From an uncultured Eubacteriales bacterium (GTDB lineage Bacteria; Bacillota; Clostridia; Oscillospirales; CAG-272), in contig CAJJIY010000009.1 of the NCBI GenBank assembly GCA_905187695.1, positions 1 through 49,537 on the forward strand: a stretch of 49,537 nucleotides of DNA, in the 5' to 3' direction. The position numbers and the translations under genes were made by a program. The notes under the pieces are model-generated. The model was not told the DNA's origin. It saw only the letters and a program-made list of their open reading frames with translations, and ran no database searches. The first letter of the stretch is position 1. Every line of letters begins with the position of its first letter. Positions 39,637 to 47,515 of the stretch are shown piece after piece.

Positions 39637-40443
39637 GTGAAAAAATTTTTGCGTCTTCACACCTGCTTTCTGATTTGTTTTGCCCTGACAGGCCTGACTT
39701 TTTGTCTGCGGAGCGCGGCGTTGCTCTTTGCTTTTGACCGGGAGATCGGTTACTTCGCAAACGGCGCGCTTCCGGTACTTTTCAATGTGATCGCCGCGCT
39801 TTCACTTCTCTTCTTTGCGCTGACGGCCTTCTGCCTGCCCGCCAAAGAACTGGGTGAACCGGCCCCTCAAAAAAGCGCCGCCCTAAGAGCGGCGGGCGGC
39901 GCCGTGGCGCTTCTCCTTGTTGCCGATCTCATCCTGCTCTTCACAACCGGACAATATCAGCGCGCAAAATCTTTCCTGATTGTGCTGACGGTTCCCGCCC
40001 TGCTCCTTGCCTGCGCCTATTTTCTGCCGATCGCGCTGGGAAAGACTTTGCGGGGTTCGGCCATGGCTCTGCCGGGGTGCGGCGGCATTTTTGCGGGCGC
40101 GTTGCTCATTTCCCTGCTGTATTTTGACCGTTACACGCCCATGAACGCCCCTCGAAAGGTCGGCGTCCAGCTGGCGCTTCTTTCGTTCATGCTGGCGCTT
40201 CTTTACGAACTGCGCGCAAAAACAGGCATCCCGCTCCCGCGCATGGCTGTTTTTTCCACACTGCTTTCCTTTTTCCTGTGCGTGGTCATCGGCCTTTCCG
40301 ACATCGTGGCTTTCGCGGCCGGCGTCTATCGCGTCCCCTTCTATTTTATGCAGGATCTCCTGCTCCTCGCATCCGGAATTTACTTTCTTTTGTCCGGCCC
40401 CCGGCCGTTGGGGCAAAAAACCGGAAAGGATCAAACGACATGA
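39637..40443 (+). CDS. Polytopic membrane protein of unknown function
   Basis: A 268-residue protein with about seven or eight predicted helices and short loops; no family recognised. It starts with GTG 39637 behind AGGAAAGG. A TATAAT at 39588 gives a possible promoter of its own. The next gene, a helix-turn-helix regulator, overlaps it by four bases (ATGA), so these two are coupled. Confidence 0.75.
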   Translation: MKKFLRLHTCFLICFALTGLTFCLRSAALLFAFDREIGYFANGALPVLFNVIAALSLLFFALTAFCLPAKELGEPAPQKSAALRAAGGAVALLLVADLILLFTTGQYQRAKSFLIVLTVPALLLACAYFLPIALGKTLRGSAMALPGCGGIFAGALLISLLYFDRYTPMNAPRKVGVQLALLSFMLALLYELRAKTGIPLPRMAVFSTLLSFFLCVVIGLSDIVAFAAGVYRVPFYFMQDLLLLASGIYFLLSGPRPLGQKTGKDQTT

Positions 40444-40988
40444 ACGCGAACGAACGGATTCAATGGCTCCACAAACGCATCTGCGACGGGCGCTACCCCA
40501 ACGCCATGCGCCTTTCGGAACGTTTCGGCATTTCACACCGGCAGGCACAGCGGGATGTGGAAGCCCTGCGGGAGGATTTCGGCGCGCCGCTTCTTTATGA
40601 CCGCTCCCGCGGAGGCTATTACTATAAAGAAGAGTTCCGTCTGCCGACCTATACGGTCTGCGCCAACGAAGAAGACTTTGTGGAAAGCGTCACCGGCAAC
40701 CGGGAAAAAAGCGCCAGAGAAGAGATCGTGCAGATGCAGATTCCTTATTCCTGCACCGTGCGCATCCCGGACAAGCTGACGCAACTGGAGCTCCGGCGTT
40801 TCATTTCCGGCCGCGCGAAGGGCAAAGACTGCTTCCTTTGCGAATTCCACAGCATCGAAATGTTCATCGGCGTGCTTTTCTCCACCGAATCCGAGGTAGA
40901 GGTCGTCAGCCCGCCCTGGCTCCGTGAAAAAATTCAAAAAGCGGCCGAGCGCGTGCTCTCCGCGCACCGGGATTGCCCCGATGAGTAA
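40440..40988 (+). CDS. HTH (WYL-like) transcriptional regulator
   Basis: A 182-residue regulator. Residues 1-55 form a winged helix-turn-helix of the DeoR/HTH_11 type (RLSERFGISHRQAQRDVEAL, then a GGYYY wing). The rest has a short linker and a C-terminal segment (YSCTVRIPDKLTQLELRRF; EVEVVSPPWLREKIQKAAE) like the WCX end of WYL proteins, while the WYL core is missing. It may be a shortened WYL regulator controlling the membrane protein it overlaps; inference. Confidence 0.75.
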   Translation: MNANERIQWLHKRICDGRYPNAMRLSERFGISHRQAQRDVEALREDFGAPLLYDRSRGGYYYKEEFRLPTYTVCANEEDFVESVTGNREKSAREEIVQMQIPYSCTVRIPDKLTQLELRRFISGRAKGKDCFLCEFHSIEMFIGVLFSTESEVEVVSPPWLREKIQKAAERVLSAHRDCPDE

Positions 40989-40998
40989 AAGCTGACAG

Positions 40999-41031
40999 AG
41001 AAGCGGTTTTAAAAAAGCCGCTTCTTTTTTT
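40999..41031 (+). terminator. Terminator upstream of the rplJ promoter
   Basis: AGAAGCGG pairs with CCGCTTCT, extended by TTTT/AAAA pairs, and ends in a T run. Confidence 0.85.
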
Positions 41032-41040
41032 AAAAACCTC

Positions 41041-41069
41041 TTGACAAACCAAGAGCAATGTGCTATAAT
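41041..41069 (+). promoter_or_regulatory. Promoter of rplJ-rplL
   Basis: TTGACA (41041-41046), 17 bases, TATAAT (41064-41069): perfect consensus. Confidence 0.9.
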
Positions 41070-41080
41070 TTTTCCGTTCC

Positions 41081-41142
41081 AAAGACAGCAGGTTCCCGTA
41101 AAGGTGCCGCAAGGCGCTCCCCTGCCGAGGAAGAGATTCATA
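41081..41142 (+). promoter_or_regulatory. L10 leader (autoregulatory RNA)
   Basis: AAAGACAGCAGG followed by a GGTGCCGCAAGGCGC hairpin and CCTGCCGAGG is the L10(L12)4-binding leader pattern of Bacillota; excess L10 complex binding here represses rplJL. Confidence 0.8.
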
Positions 41143-41226
41143 TTTTTGTGTCTTTCTTCGTGCCGGGAGTTTCCTTTGGCGGGAGAAAGATTTTTTATTA
41201 TCACGCATCGGGAGGTGAAAAAGAAA

Positions 41227-41742
41227 ATGCCAAGCAAAGTCATTCTCGAACAAAAACAGAAGGCGGTTGCCGAGCTGGCCGAGCAGATTAAGAACTCGGT
41301 TTCCGGCGTTCTGGTCAACTACCAGGGCATCACCGTGGAAGACGACACGGCCATGCGGAAGGCACTGCGTGAAGCAGGTGTCAAATACATGGTGGTGAAG
41401 AACACGCTGACCGGCCGCGCCTGCGAAGCGGCGGGCTATGCCGACATGAAGCAGTACCTTTCCGGCATGACGGCCATTGCCATCAGCGAAAAGGACGCCG
41501 TGGGCCCCGCAAAGGTGCTCAAGAAATATGCCGACAAGGTGGAATCCTTCAAGATTCTCGCCGGCTATCTCGACGGCGCCGTGATCGACGAAAAGACCGT
41601 CAACGAGCTGGCCGACATTCCGTCCAGAGAGACGCTTATCGCCAAGTTCCTCGGGAGCATCCAGTCTCCTCTTTACGGCCTGGCCTACGCACTGCAGGCC
41701 ATCGCCGACAAGCAGACCGAGGCTGTCCCCGCCGCGGAATAA
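41227..41742 (+). CDS. rplJ: 50S ribosomal protein L10
   Basis: A 171-residue L10, the base of the L7/L12 stalk. The N-terminal KAVAELAEQIKNSVSGVLVN and VKNTLTGRACE segments are typical; the C-terminal helix binds L12 dimers. ATG 41227 follows GGGAGGTG. It is expressed from its own promoter and leader, not from the rplKA transcript. Confidence 0.97.
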   Translation: MPSKVILEQKQKAVAELAEQIKNSVSGVLVNYQGITVEDDTAMRKALREAGVKYMVVKNTLTGRACEAAGYADMKQYLSGMTAIAISEKDAVGPAKVLKKYADKVESFKILAGYLDGAVIDEKTVNELADIPSRETLIAKFLGSIQSPLYGLAYALQAIADKQTEAVPAAE

Positions 41743-41830
41743 TCCGCTCCGTCCGGCCGTCGGGCAAACGGCCGATGCCGCGTGACAGTTTTCACGCAAC
41801 AAACATTTCCACTTTCAGGAGGTATTAAAA

Positions 41831-42205
<375 letters not shown>

Positions 42206-42238
42206 TTTTTCACCGTTCCAATACTGCTGTACAAGGAA

Positions 42239-42266
42239 GGCAGGGTGCATGCACCCTGCCCTTTTT
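42239..42266 (+). terminator. Terminator after rplL
   Basis: A perfect 22-base palindrome (42239-42260) followed by CTTTTT. Confidence 0.92.
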
Positions 42267-42462
42267 GTATCAGGAAAACCGCCAAGATGATTCAAATGTC
42301 TTGCAATTTCCAAAGATCTGTGATATACTGTCCGTAGATTGACCGATTTTGCCGGAAAGATCTGCGCCCGGCCGTCGTGACTTTCCCGTGCGTTTTGTGA
42401 AACCCGCCGCCCATATTTTGCGCGGATTTCCCGATCCGAATGAAATGAAAAGGAGAAAAAAG

Positions 42463-43230
42463 ATGTTGTCGATTCCAAAAAATCAATCTCTGAACCCTGC
42501 CATTTCCCTGCTGTTTCTCGGGTATTTTATCGTTTTGTTTGCCGAACGCTCGCAAAGCCTGGTGCGCGTCTGTAGCGGCTCCGTTTCGGATCTGTACCGT
42601 AACAGATTCGACGGATATGTCAACACGCTGACCGTTTTTTCTCTGATCGCCACCGTTGTCCTGCTGATTTTTGCCAACGGAAATTTCTGGCGTTCTCTGT
42701 TTAACGCGTCGATAACGCCCGATTATTCCATCCTTGCAATCACCGCAGGCGTGCTTCTGCTTTCCGGAATGGTGCATACGGAATATACGGTTGCTCCCGT
42801 GCAATTTGTTTCCTACGGGTTGTTGGCCGTGGCAATGATCCTGCGCACGGTGCAGGTCTCGGCGGGCGCGGATAATCGCTTCCGTCTTTGGTATTCGCTT
42901 GTTTTTTTGATTGTGTTCTCCATGGCCATCCCGGTAATGTATCGTTCCGGAATCCGTTCCGCCGCACTTTTCCATACGATCGAGGCGATCGTGGCTCTGG
43001 CGCTGGTCGTCTGCTTTTCGTGGATGCTGCGCGAATTGATGATCGGTAAAGGAGAGAATCTTCTTTGCTGGATCCCGATGCTGATTGCGGCGGTCGGCGA
43101 CGCTGTCATATTGGCAATGCGTTGGCGGGAAAAGGTCAACTCCTTTGTTCTGATTTTCATTCTTCTCGCCGCGCTCCTTTTTGTGCTGGGAAAGATCCTG
43201 TTTGCCGTCACGGGGCGAAATCCTTCCTGA
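42463..43230 (+). CDS. Polytopic membrane protein of unknown function
   Basis: A 255-residue protein with about seven hydrophobic helices and no recognised motif. ATG 42463 (MLSIPKNQ) follows AAAAGGAG; a longer ORF from 42349 lacks one. The C-terminus (GKILFAVTGRNPS) is followed by a bidirectional terminator at 43363. Confidence 0.72.
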   Translation: MLSIPKNQSLNPAISLLFLGYFIVLFAERSQSLVRVCSGSVSDLYRNRFDGYVNTLTVFSLIATVVLLIFANGNFWRSLFNASITPDYSILAITAGVLLLSGMVHTEYTVAPVQFVSYGLLAVAMILRTVQVSAGADNRFRLWYSLVFLIVFSMAIPVMYRSGIRSAALFHTIEAIVALALVVCFSWMLRELMIGKGENLLCWIPMLIAAVGDAVILAMRWREKVNSFVLIFILLAALLFVLGKILFAVTGRNPS

Positions 43231-43362
43231 AAAGCGTCTCATCCGGCCTCCGGTTCCTGCAAATTGATCTTTTGAAATATTTCAGTCCCCCTTCCGGAAG
43301 CTCCGGGGCTTGTTTCCCGCATGGATCATGCCTCTTTTCGGTTTTTGCAAAGCAGGCAAATT

Positions 43363-43400
43363 AAAACGCGCAGAATTCATCTCTGAATTCTGCGCGTTTT
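43363..43400. terminator. Bidirectional terminator
   Basis: A 17-base-pair perfect stem (43363-43379 with 43384-43400) with loop TCTC, A-rich on one side and T-rich on the other, between convergent genes. Confidence 0.92.
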
Positions 43401-43492
43401 GTTTGCGCATCCGGTCGGCAGATTCTTTTTGCACGCGCACGCAAGCCGTTTTTTAGGAAGTCTCGCTGCGGTTCTTTCCGGGCGGGCCGCTC

Positions 43493-44464
43493 TCACTCCG
43501 TCAGGTGAATGGCAAATCCGGCAATCTCGTCCCGGAGATAAATAAAGGTGGGGCGTCCCGAGGCGTCAAAGCGTGCCGAATCCTCGTCAAAGCGCACGCC
43601 GCGCCGGGAAAGATGATACACCGCGCGCTCCACACTGGAGGTCTTCACGGCAATATGTCCCATGGTCCCGCGCCCCGGCGCCTTCATAAACTCAAAACCT
43701 TCTCCGCCGAACACCGACACCGGCGTTTCACGCGCGGGGAAAGAGAAAAAGGCAGAAAGCGTCCCGGCTGCCGCGCGGGCGGCTTCCTCGTTCTCACAAT
43801 TGATCCCGATATGCACCATCCTGAAATCCAGCATCCGGTCCACCGCCTCACGGGTAAGCCGCTCGATCTGTGCAAAATCTCCGGCCGCAAGCAGTTCGGG
43901 CTTCACCATAAAGCTCCCCCCGCAGGCAATGATCTTCCGGAAAGAAAGATAAGAAAGAAGATTGTCAGGCGAAACGCCGCCGGTGGGCATAAAGGTCACA
44001 TCGCCGTAGGGCGCGGCCATGGCCTTGATCATTTTCACGCCGCCGGAGGGTTCCGCCGGGAAAAATTTCACCGTGTGAAGCCCCAGCGAGAGCGCTTCCT
44101 CAATGCCGCTGGGATTGTTCACCCCTGGCACCACCGGAATACCGCGCTCGGTGCAGTGACGGACCACCGCGGCCGACAGACCGGGGCTGACGATAAACCG
44201 CGCGCCGGCCTTCACGGCCTCGTCCGCCTGCGCGGTCGTCAGGACCGTGCCCGCGCCGACCAGCAACTCCGGATAGGCCTTGGTCATCTCGGCAATGGCG
44301 GCCGCATCGGCAAAGCACAGCGTCTGTTCCTTATAGTTCGGCCCGTACTGCACGGAAAGCTCCAATTGCCGCGCCCCGGCCAGCGGAACGGCGTCCTCCA
44401 CCCGGTCAATTTTAATAACCGGCACAATACCGATCTTTTCGATCTCTTTCAGAACTGCATGCAT
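43493..44464 (-). CDS. KDPG/KHG aldolase-like protein with C-terminal VOC-like domain
   Basis: A 323-residue protein. Residues 1-205 are of the KDPG aldolase family: IGIVPVIK, LLVGAGTVLT, ARFIVSPG, HTVKFFPAEPSGG (Schiff-base Lys) and FMPTGGVSPDN are intact. The second-strand region normally reading EVTFRT is replaced by LELSVQYGPNYKE, so the usual Glu-x-x-x-Arg pair is not clear. Residues 215-323 resemble a glyoxalase/VOC module (GHIAVKTSSVERAVYHLSRR; IYLRDEIAGFAIHL). KDPG aldolase splits 2-keto-3-deoxy-6-phosphogluconate to pyruvate and glyceraldehyde 3-phosphate. ATG 44464 follows AAAAGGAG. It is 43 bases downstream of the repeat protein, likely one transcript. Confidence 0.82.
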   Translation of the reverse strand: MHAVLKEIEKIGIVPVIKIDRVEDAVPLAGARQLELSVQYGPNYKEQTLCFADAAAIAEMTKAYPELLVGAGTVLTTAQADEAVKAGARFIVSPGLSAAVVRHCTERGIPVVPGVNNPSGIEEALSLGLHTVKFFPAEPSGGVKMIKAMAAPYGDVTFMPTGGVSPDNLLSYLSFRKIIACGGSFMVKPELLAAGDFAQIERLTREAVDRMLDFRMVHIGINCENEEAARAAAGTLSAFFSFPARETPVSVFGGEGFEFMKAPGRGTMGHIAVKTSSVERAVYHLSRRGVRFDEDSARFDASGRPTFIYLRDEIAGFAIHLTE

Positions 44465-44507
44465 TTTAAAATTCTCCTTTTCTTTTGAAACAGTTTCCTT
44501 CAAACAA

Positions 44508-47261
44508 TCAGGTTGTCGGCAGGGTGGGCGTTGCAAGGGCGGCATCGATCAGCGCGCCGAAGAAACCGGCAAACGCCATCTCCCGCCAGCCCGGGATCCG
44601 GGCGTCCAGCCCGGCCGCCTGCGTTGCGTCGACCGAGACCACGCCGGCCGTGAGAAAATCTCCGACCGTGGCGCTTTCAAACCAGCTTTGCATGGCGCTG
44701 TCCAGTTCGGTCAGTTTCGTGTCTGCGGGGAGCATGGAGAGCACCCCGGTACGCTCGGAAAACGCCTGCCCCAGCGTAAGGCGCTGCAAAGTGTCCGGCA
44801 GATTCTTCACCCCGGTGTCGCACAGCGCCGCAATCAGCCCGGTCGCCTTCTGACCGCCCGCGTCATACCAACCGTCGGTTTTTTGCGTATAATTGAGCAC
44901 ATTTCCGAAGGGCATTTCTTCCACGCTTTGCCGGATGTCGCCGATCTCCTTGTCGCACAGCGCGCCGACCAGCCCGCCGACGGCGTTCCCTTCCTCGTCC
45001 GTATAGCCCGCACCCGTTTTCCGGTAGCCCATGGCGTCGGAAAGTTTTACTTTCCGGATGGTGGCGGACAGCTTTTGCCCGTCGTTCAGTTCACTCACCG
45101 TGAGCGAAGCAAACGAAAGCGTCAGGCCGGTCGCCGGCACGGTACAGTTCTTGTCGGTATACCAGACGCCCTCCGAAAGCGTATAGCCCATCAGCCGACC
45201 CACACTCATGGCATTCATTTCGCTTTCCACATCCTTCACATGGGTATCCGCCAGCGCCGCGCCGATGCCGGTGGGCTCATTTCCGTTTTTGTCCCGCCAT
45301 ACGCCTTCCGCCTTCGTATAGCCGAAAACCGTTCCCAACTCCATGGCATTCAGGTCGCTTTCCAGCGTACCAACTTTTTTCTCCATCAGCGAAGAAAGCA
45401 ATCCGCCGGCGGCCGTGCCGGTCTTGTTTCCGGCGCCGTCGGTCTGATACCATCCGTCATTTTCAAAATACCGATAGCCCAGCGCATCGCAAAGCGTCAC
45501 TTCCCGCAGTTTCGCGCTGACCGCCGCGGAATCCGAGAGGCTTCCGACCGTGAGATCCGAAAGGCTCACCGTCACGCCGGTCACTTCGGCGCCGTCTTTG
45601 TACCATTTTCCGTCCGTTTTCGTATAGCCGAGAACCTCGCCCACTTCAACGGAATTGATAAAGGCATTGTCAATCTCTTTGATCTTTTTGGGCGCCAGCA
45701 CCGCAAGAATGCCGGTCACCTTCACATTGCCGGGGTCATCCGGCCCCACATAGGTCGAATAATAAATCCCGTCCACCTGTTTATAGTTCATCGCGTCGCA
45801 GATGGTCAGCGAAGTGACCAGGCCGCTCATGTCGGTCTTGCCCTCCAGCAGCTTCGTCATGGGAATACTGGCAAGTTCCAGCGCCGCACCGGTCACCGGC
45901 TCGGCGGCCGCGCCCGGTTTGGTAAAGGCATATTTGGGATAGCTGTCGGGGTCGGCCGGGTCGGCCGCAGCGGTCTGTTCGCCTTTGGTATAGCCCATGG
46001 CCTCGCCCAGCGTCAGACCCTCCAGCGTGCCCATCACATCCAGTTTGCCGTTCATCGCGTCGGCAAGGCGGATGTTGGCCAGTTTTTCCTTGACGGCATT
46101 CACCGGCACGCCGTTCTCGCTCCAGTAAAACCCGGCTGCGCCCTCCGGATCGTCCGACAGCGCCTCGCCGCGCACATAGCCGCTTTGCAGATCGCCGAAA
46201 TACAGATCGGCAAAGGCCGTGTTCAGGTCAAATTCATTGTTCATCACTGCGGAAAGCTCAATTTCCGCCACCGCGCGGAGCATGGCGCTCAACGGGACAT
46301 TGGCGGGATCGTCCGACCCCGCATAGGTCTGGTACCACACGCCGTCCACCTGTTTATAGCCCATCACCGTGCCAAAGGAAATGCCCGCGGAAAGCGCCGG
46401 AAAACTGATCCCGTACCGGCCGTTTTTCCCCGGCAGGATCACATCGGAAAGCGTCTTCCCTTCACACATGGTCAAAAGCAACTCGCCGGATGCCAGCCCG
46501 CCCAGCAGATGCGAAACGCTTTCCGAACCGAGATCCGTGGCAATCAGGCAGAGAAAATCCCCGTTTTTGAGCAGTGCCCCGGCCGCTTTTCCAAGATCCA
46601 GCGGAGCCAGCAGTTCCTGCACGGTCGGCGCGGCCGGATTCTGAAAAACCACCGCGTCCCCGTCGTAAGTCACCCCCGTGACATACCCCAACTGCACGCC
46701 CGAAAGCAGTTCTTCAAAGTTTCCGGAGATGAGCAGGGAAAGCGGCCGGCCGGCCAGCACCGCGCGCGCCTTCTGGCTCAGAAATCCTTCGGGCAGAAAC
46801 TGATAAAAATAGCTCAGTGTCAGTTTGTTTGTCACCGTGTCCCCCGCTTTGTCCGAAAAGAGCTCGGACAGCGGCACTTCCATCAGGTCCTCCGGCAGCA
46901 GTTTGCTGATATTTTCCGGCAGCACAAGGCCATAGCGTTCCATCAGTTGCCTTGTGGTAAACTCCGAAAGATTCAGCCGGATCGTGTTCAGCTCCTTCAC
47001 CAGTCCCACCACGGTGGTGTGCGTCAGGTCCACCTCGCCCTCATCGGTCAGATAATTGCTGGCTTCCTTTGCCACCCCGCGTTTTTGCAGATCCGAAAGC
47101 GTCAGCCGGGTGGCGGCGTAATAACCCGCGCCGAACAGCGTGGCAAACGCCAGCAGATACCCCAGCAGCAGGGCCAGCAGAAAACAAAGGATCCGCCGAA
47201 AAATATGCCGCTTCGGTTTTTCGGCCTTTACCCTTTCAATGGGTTGCATATTTTCATCCAT
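44508..47261 (-). CDS. Membrane-anchored protein with about nine internal repeats
   Basis: A 917-residue protein. A short basic cytosolic N-terminus (KPKRHIFRR) is followed by one helix (ILCFLLALLLGYLLAFATLF) and then an outside-facing region. From about residue 300 on, units of about 60-80 residues recur. Each has a helix ending in a GYTKxxGxWY or NYKQVDGxYY hairpin (VLGYTKTDGKWY, VFGYTKAEGVW, LMGYTLSEGVWY, VLNYTQKTDGWY). ATG 47261 (MDENMQPIERV) follows GAGAGGAG; the longer ORF runs into the promoter. Function unknown; perhaps a surface scaffold. Confidence 0.8.
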   Translation of the reverse strand: MDENMQPIERVKAEKPKRHIFRRILCFLLALLLGYLLAFATLFGAGYYAATRLTLSDLQKRGVAKEASNYLTDEGEVDLTHTTVVGLVKELNTIRLNLSEFTTRQLMERYGLVLPENISKLLPEDLMEVPLSELFSDKAGDTVTNKLTLSYFYQFLPEGFLSQKARAVLAGRPLSLLISGNFEELLSGVQLGYVTGVTYDGDAVVFQNPAAPTVQELLAPLDLGKAAGALLKNGDFLCLIATDLGSESVSHLLGGLASGELLLTMCEGKTLSDVILPGKNGRYGISFPALSAGISFGTVMGYKQVDGVWYQTYAGSDDPANVPLSAMLRAVAEIELSAVMNNEFDLNTAFADLYFGDLQSGYVRGEALSDDPEGAAGFYWSENGVPVNAVKEKLANIRLADAMNGKLDVMGTLEGLTLGEAMGYTKGEQTAAADPADPDSYPKYAFTKPGAAAEPVTGAALELASIPMTKLLEGKTDMSGLVTSLTICDAMNYKQVDGIYYSTYVGPDDPGNVKVTGILAVLAPKKIKEIDNAFINSVEVGEVLGYTKTDGKWYKDGAEVTGVTVSLSDLTVGSLSDSAAVSAKLREVTLCDALGYRYFENDGWYQTDGAGNKTGTAAGGLLSSLMEKKVGTLESDLNAMELGTVFGYTKAEGVWRDKNGNEPTGIGAALADTHVKDVESEMNAMSVGRLMGYTLSEGVWYTDKNCTVPATGLTLSFASLTVSELNDGQKLSATIRKVKLSDAMGYRKTGAGYTDEEGNAVGGLVGALCDKEIGDIRQSVEEMPFGNVLNYTQKTDGWYDAGGQKATGLIAALCDTGVKNLPDTLQRLTLGQAFSERTGVLSMLPADTKLTELDSAMQSWFESATVGDFLTAGVVSVDATQAAGLDARIPGWREMAFAGFFGALIDAALATPTLPTT
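44862..46380 (-). repeat. Protein-level repeats in the anchored repeat protein
   Basis: About nine copies of a motif with consensus GY-T/K-x-x-D/E-G-x-W-Y, spaced about 60-110 residues apart; DNA identity between copies is low, so they are old. Confidence 0.75.
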
Positions 47262-47313
47262 CGCCAAGCTCCTCTCCGCAACAAAAACGGCTTCATCAAA
47301 ACATTTCATCATA

Positions 47314-47342
47314 ATCATACAATGTTTCCGGCCAAAAGTCAA
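47314..47342 (-). promoter_or_regulatory. Promoter of the anchored repeat protein gene
   Basis: Minus strand TTGACT (47337-47342), 17 bases, TATGAT (47314-47319). Confidence 0.65.
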
Positions 47343-47439
47343 GAAAAGTGCCGAAGATATTCGCAAAAAACGGAAATTCAAAAAGGTCCCGCAAGAACGC
47401 ATCCGTAAATTCCGTCTTTACAAATGTTCGTTCAGACGA

Positions 47440-47468
47440 TTGACAATTTGCAGAATCCTTGGTAAAAT
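47440..47468 (+). promoter_or_regulatory. Promoter of the EAL-domain gene
   Basis: TTGACA (47440-47445), 17 bases, TAAAAT (47463-47468). Confidence 0.75.
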
Positions 47469-47515
47469 ATAAGATGGCTATCAAAAGGGGCACTCCCCGG
47501 CAAAGGAGCGATATC

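Noticed and set aside
38500..41775. Similar GC-rich hairpins near 38508-38529 and 41757-41775 as a shared regulatory element
   Set aside because: Both contain CGTCGGGCA-type cores but differ in the flanks and lie in different contexts (before the TPP riboswitch, and between rplJ and rplL); similarity is too short to claim a family.
44340..44400. Frameshift pair in the KDPG aldolase-like gene
   Set aside because: Other frames give no clean EVTFRT-like sequence and the region length is near normal, so I treat it as divergence and keep the read check as a test.
44688..47408. Plus-strand open frame of 906 codons across the repeat protein
   Set aside because: Antisense shadow with His/Arg/Gln-rich composition and no ribosome binding site.
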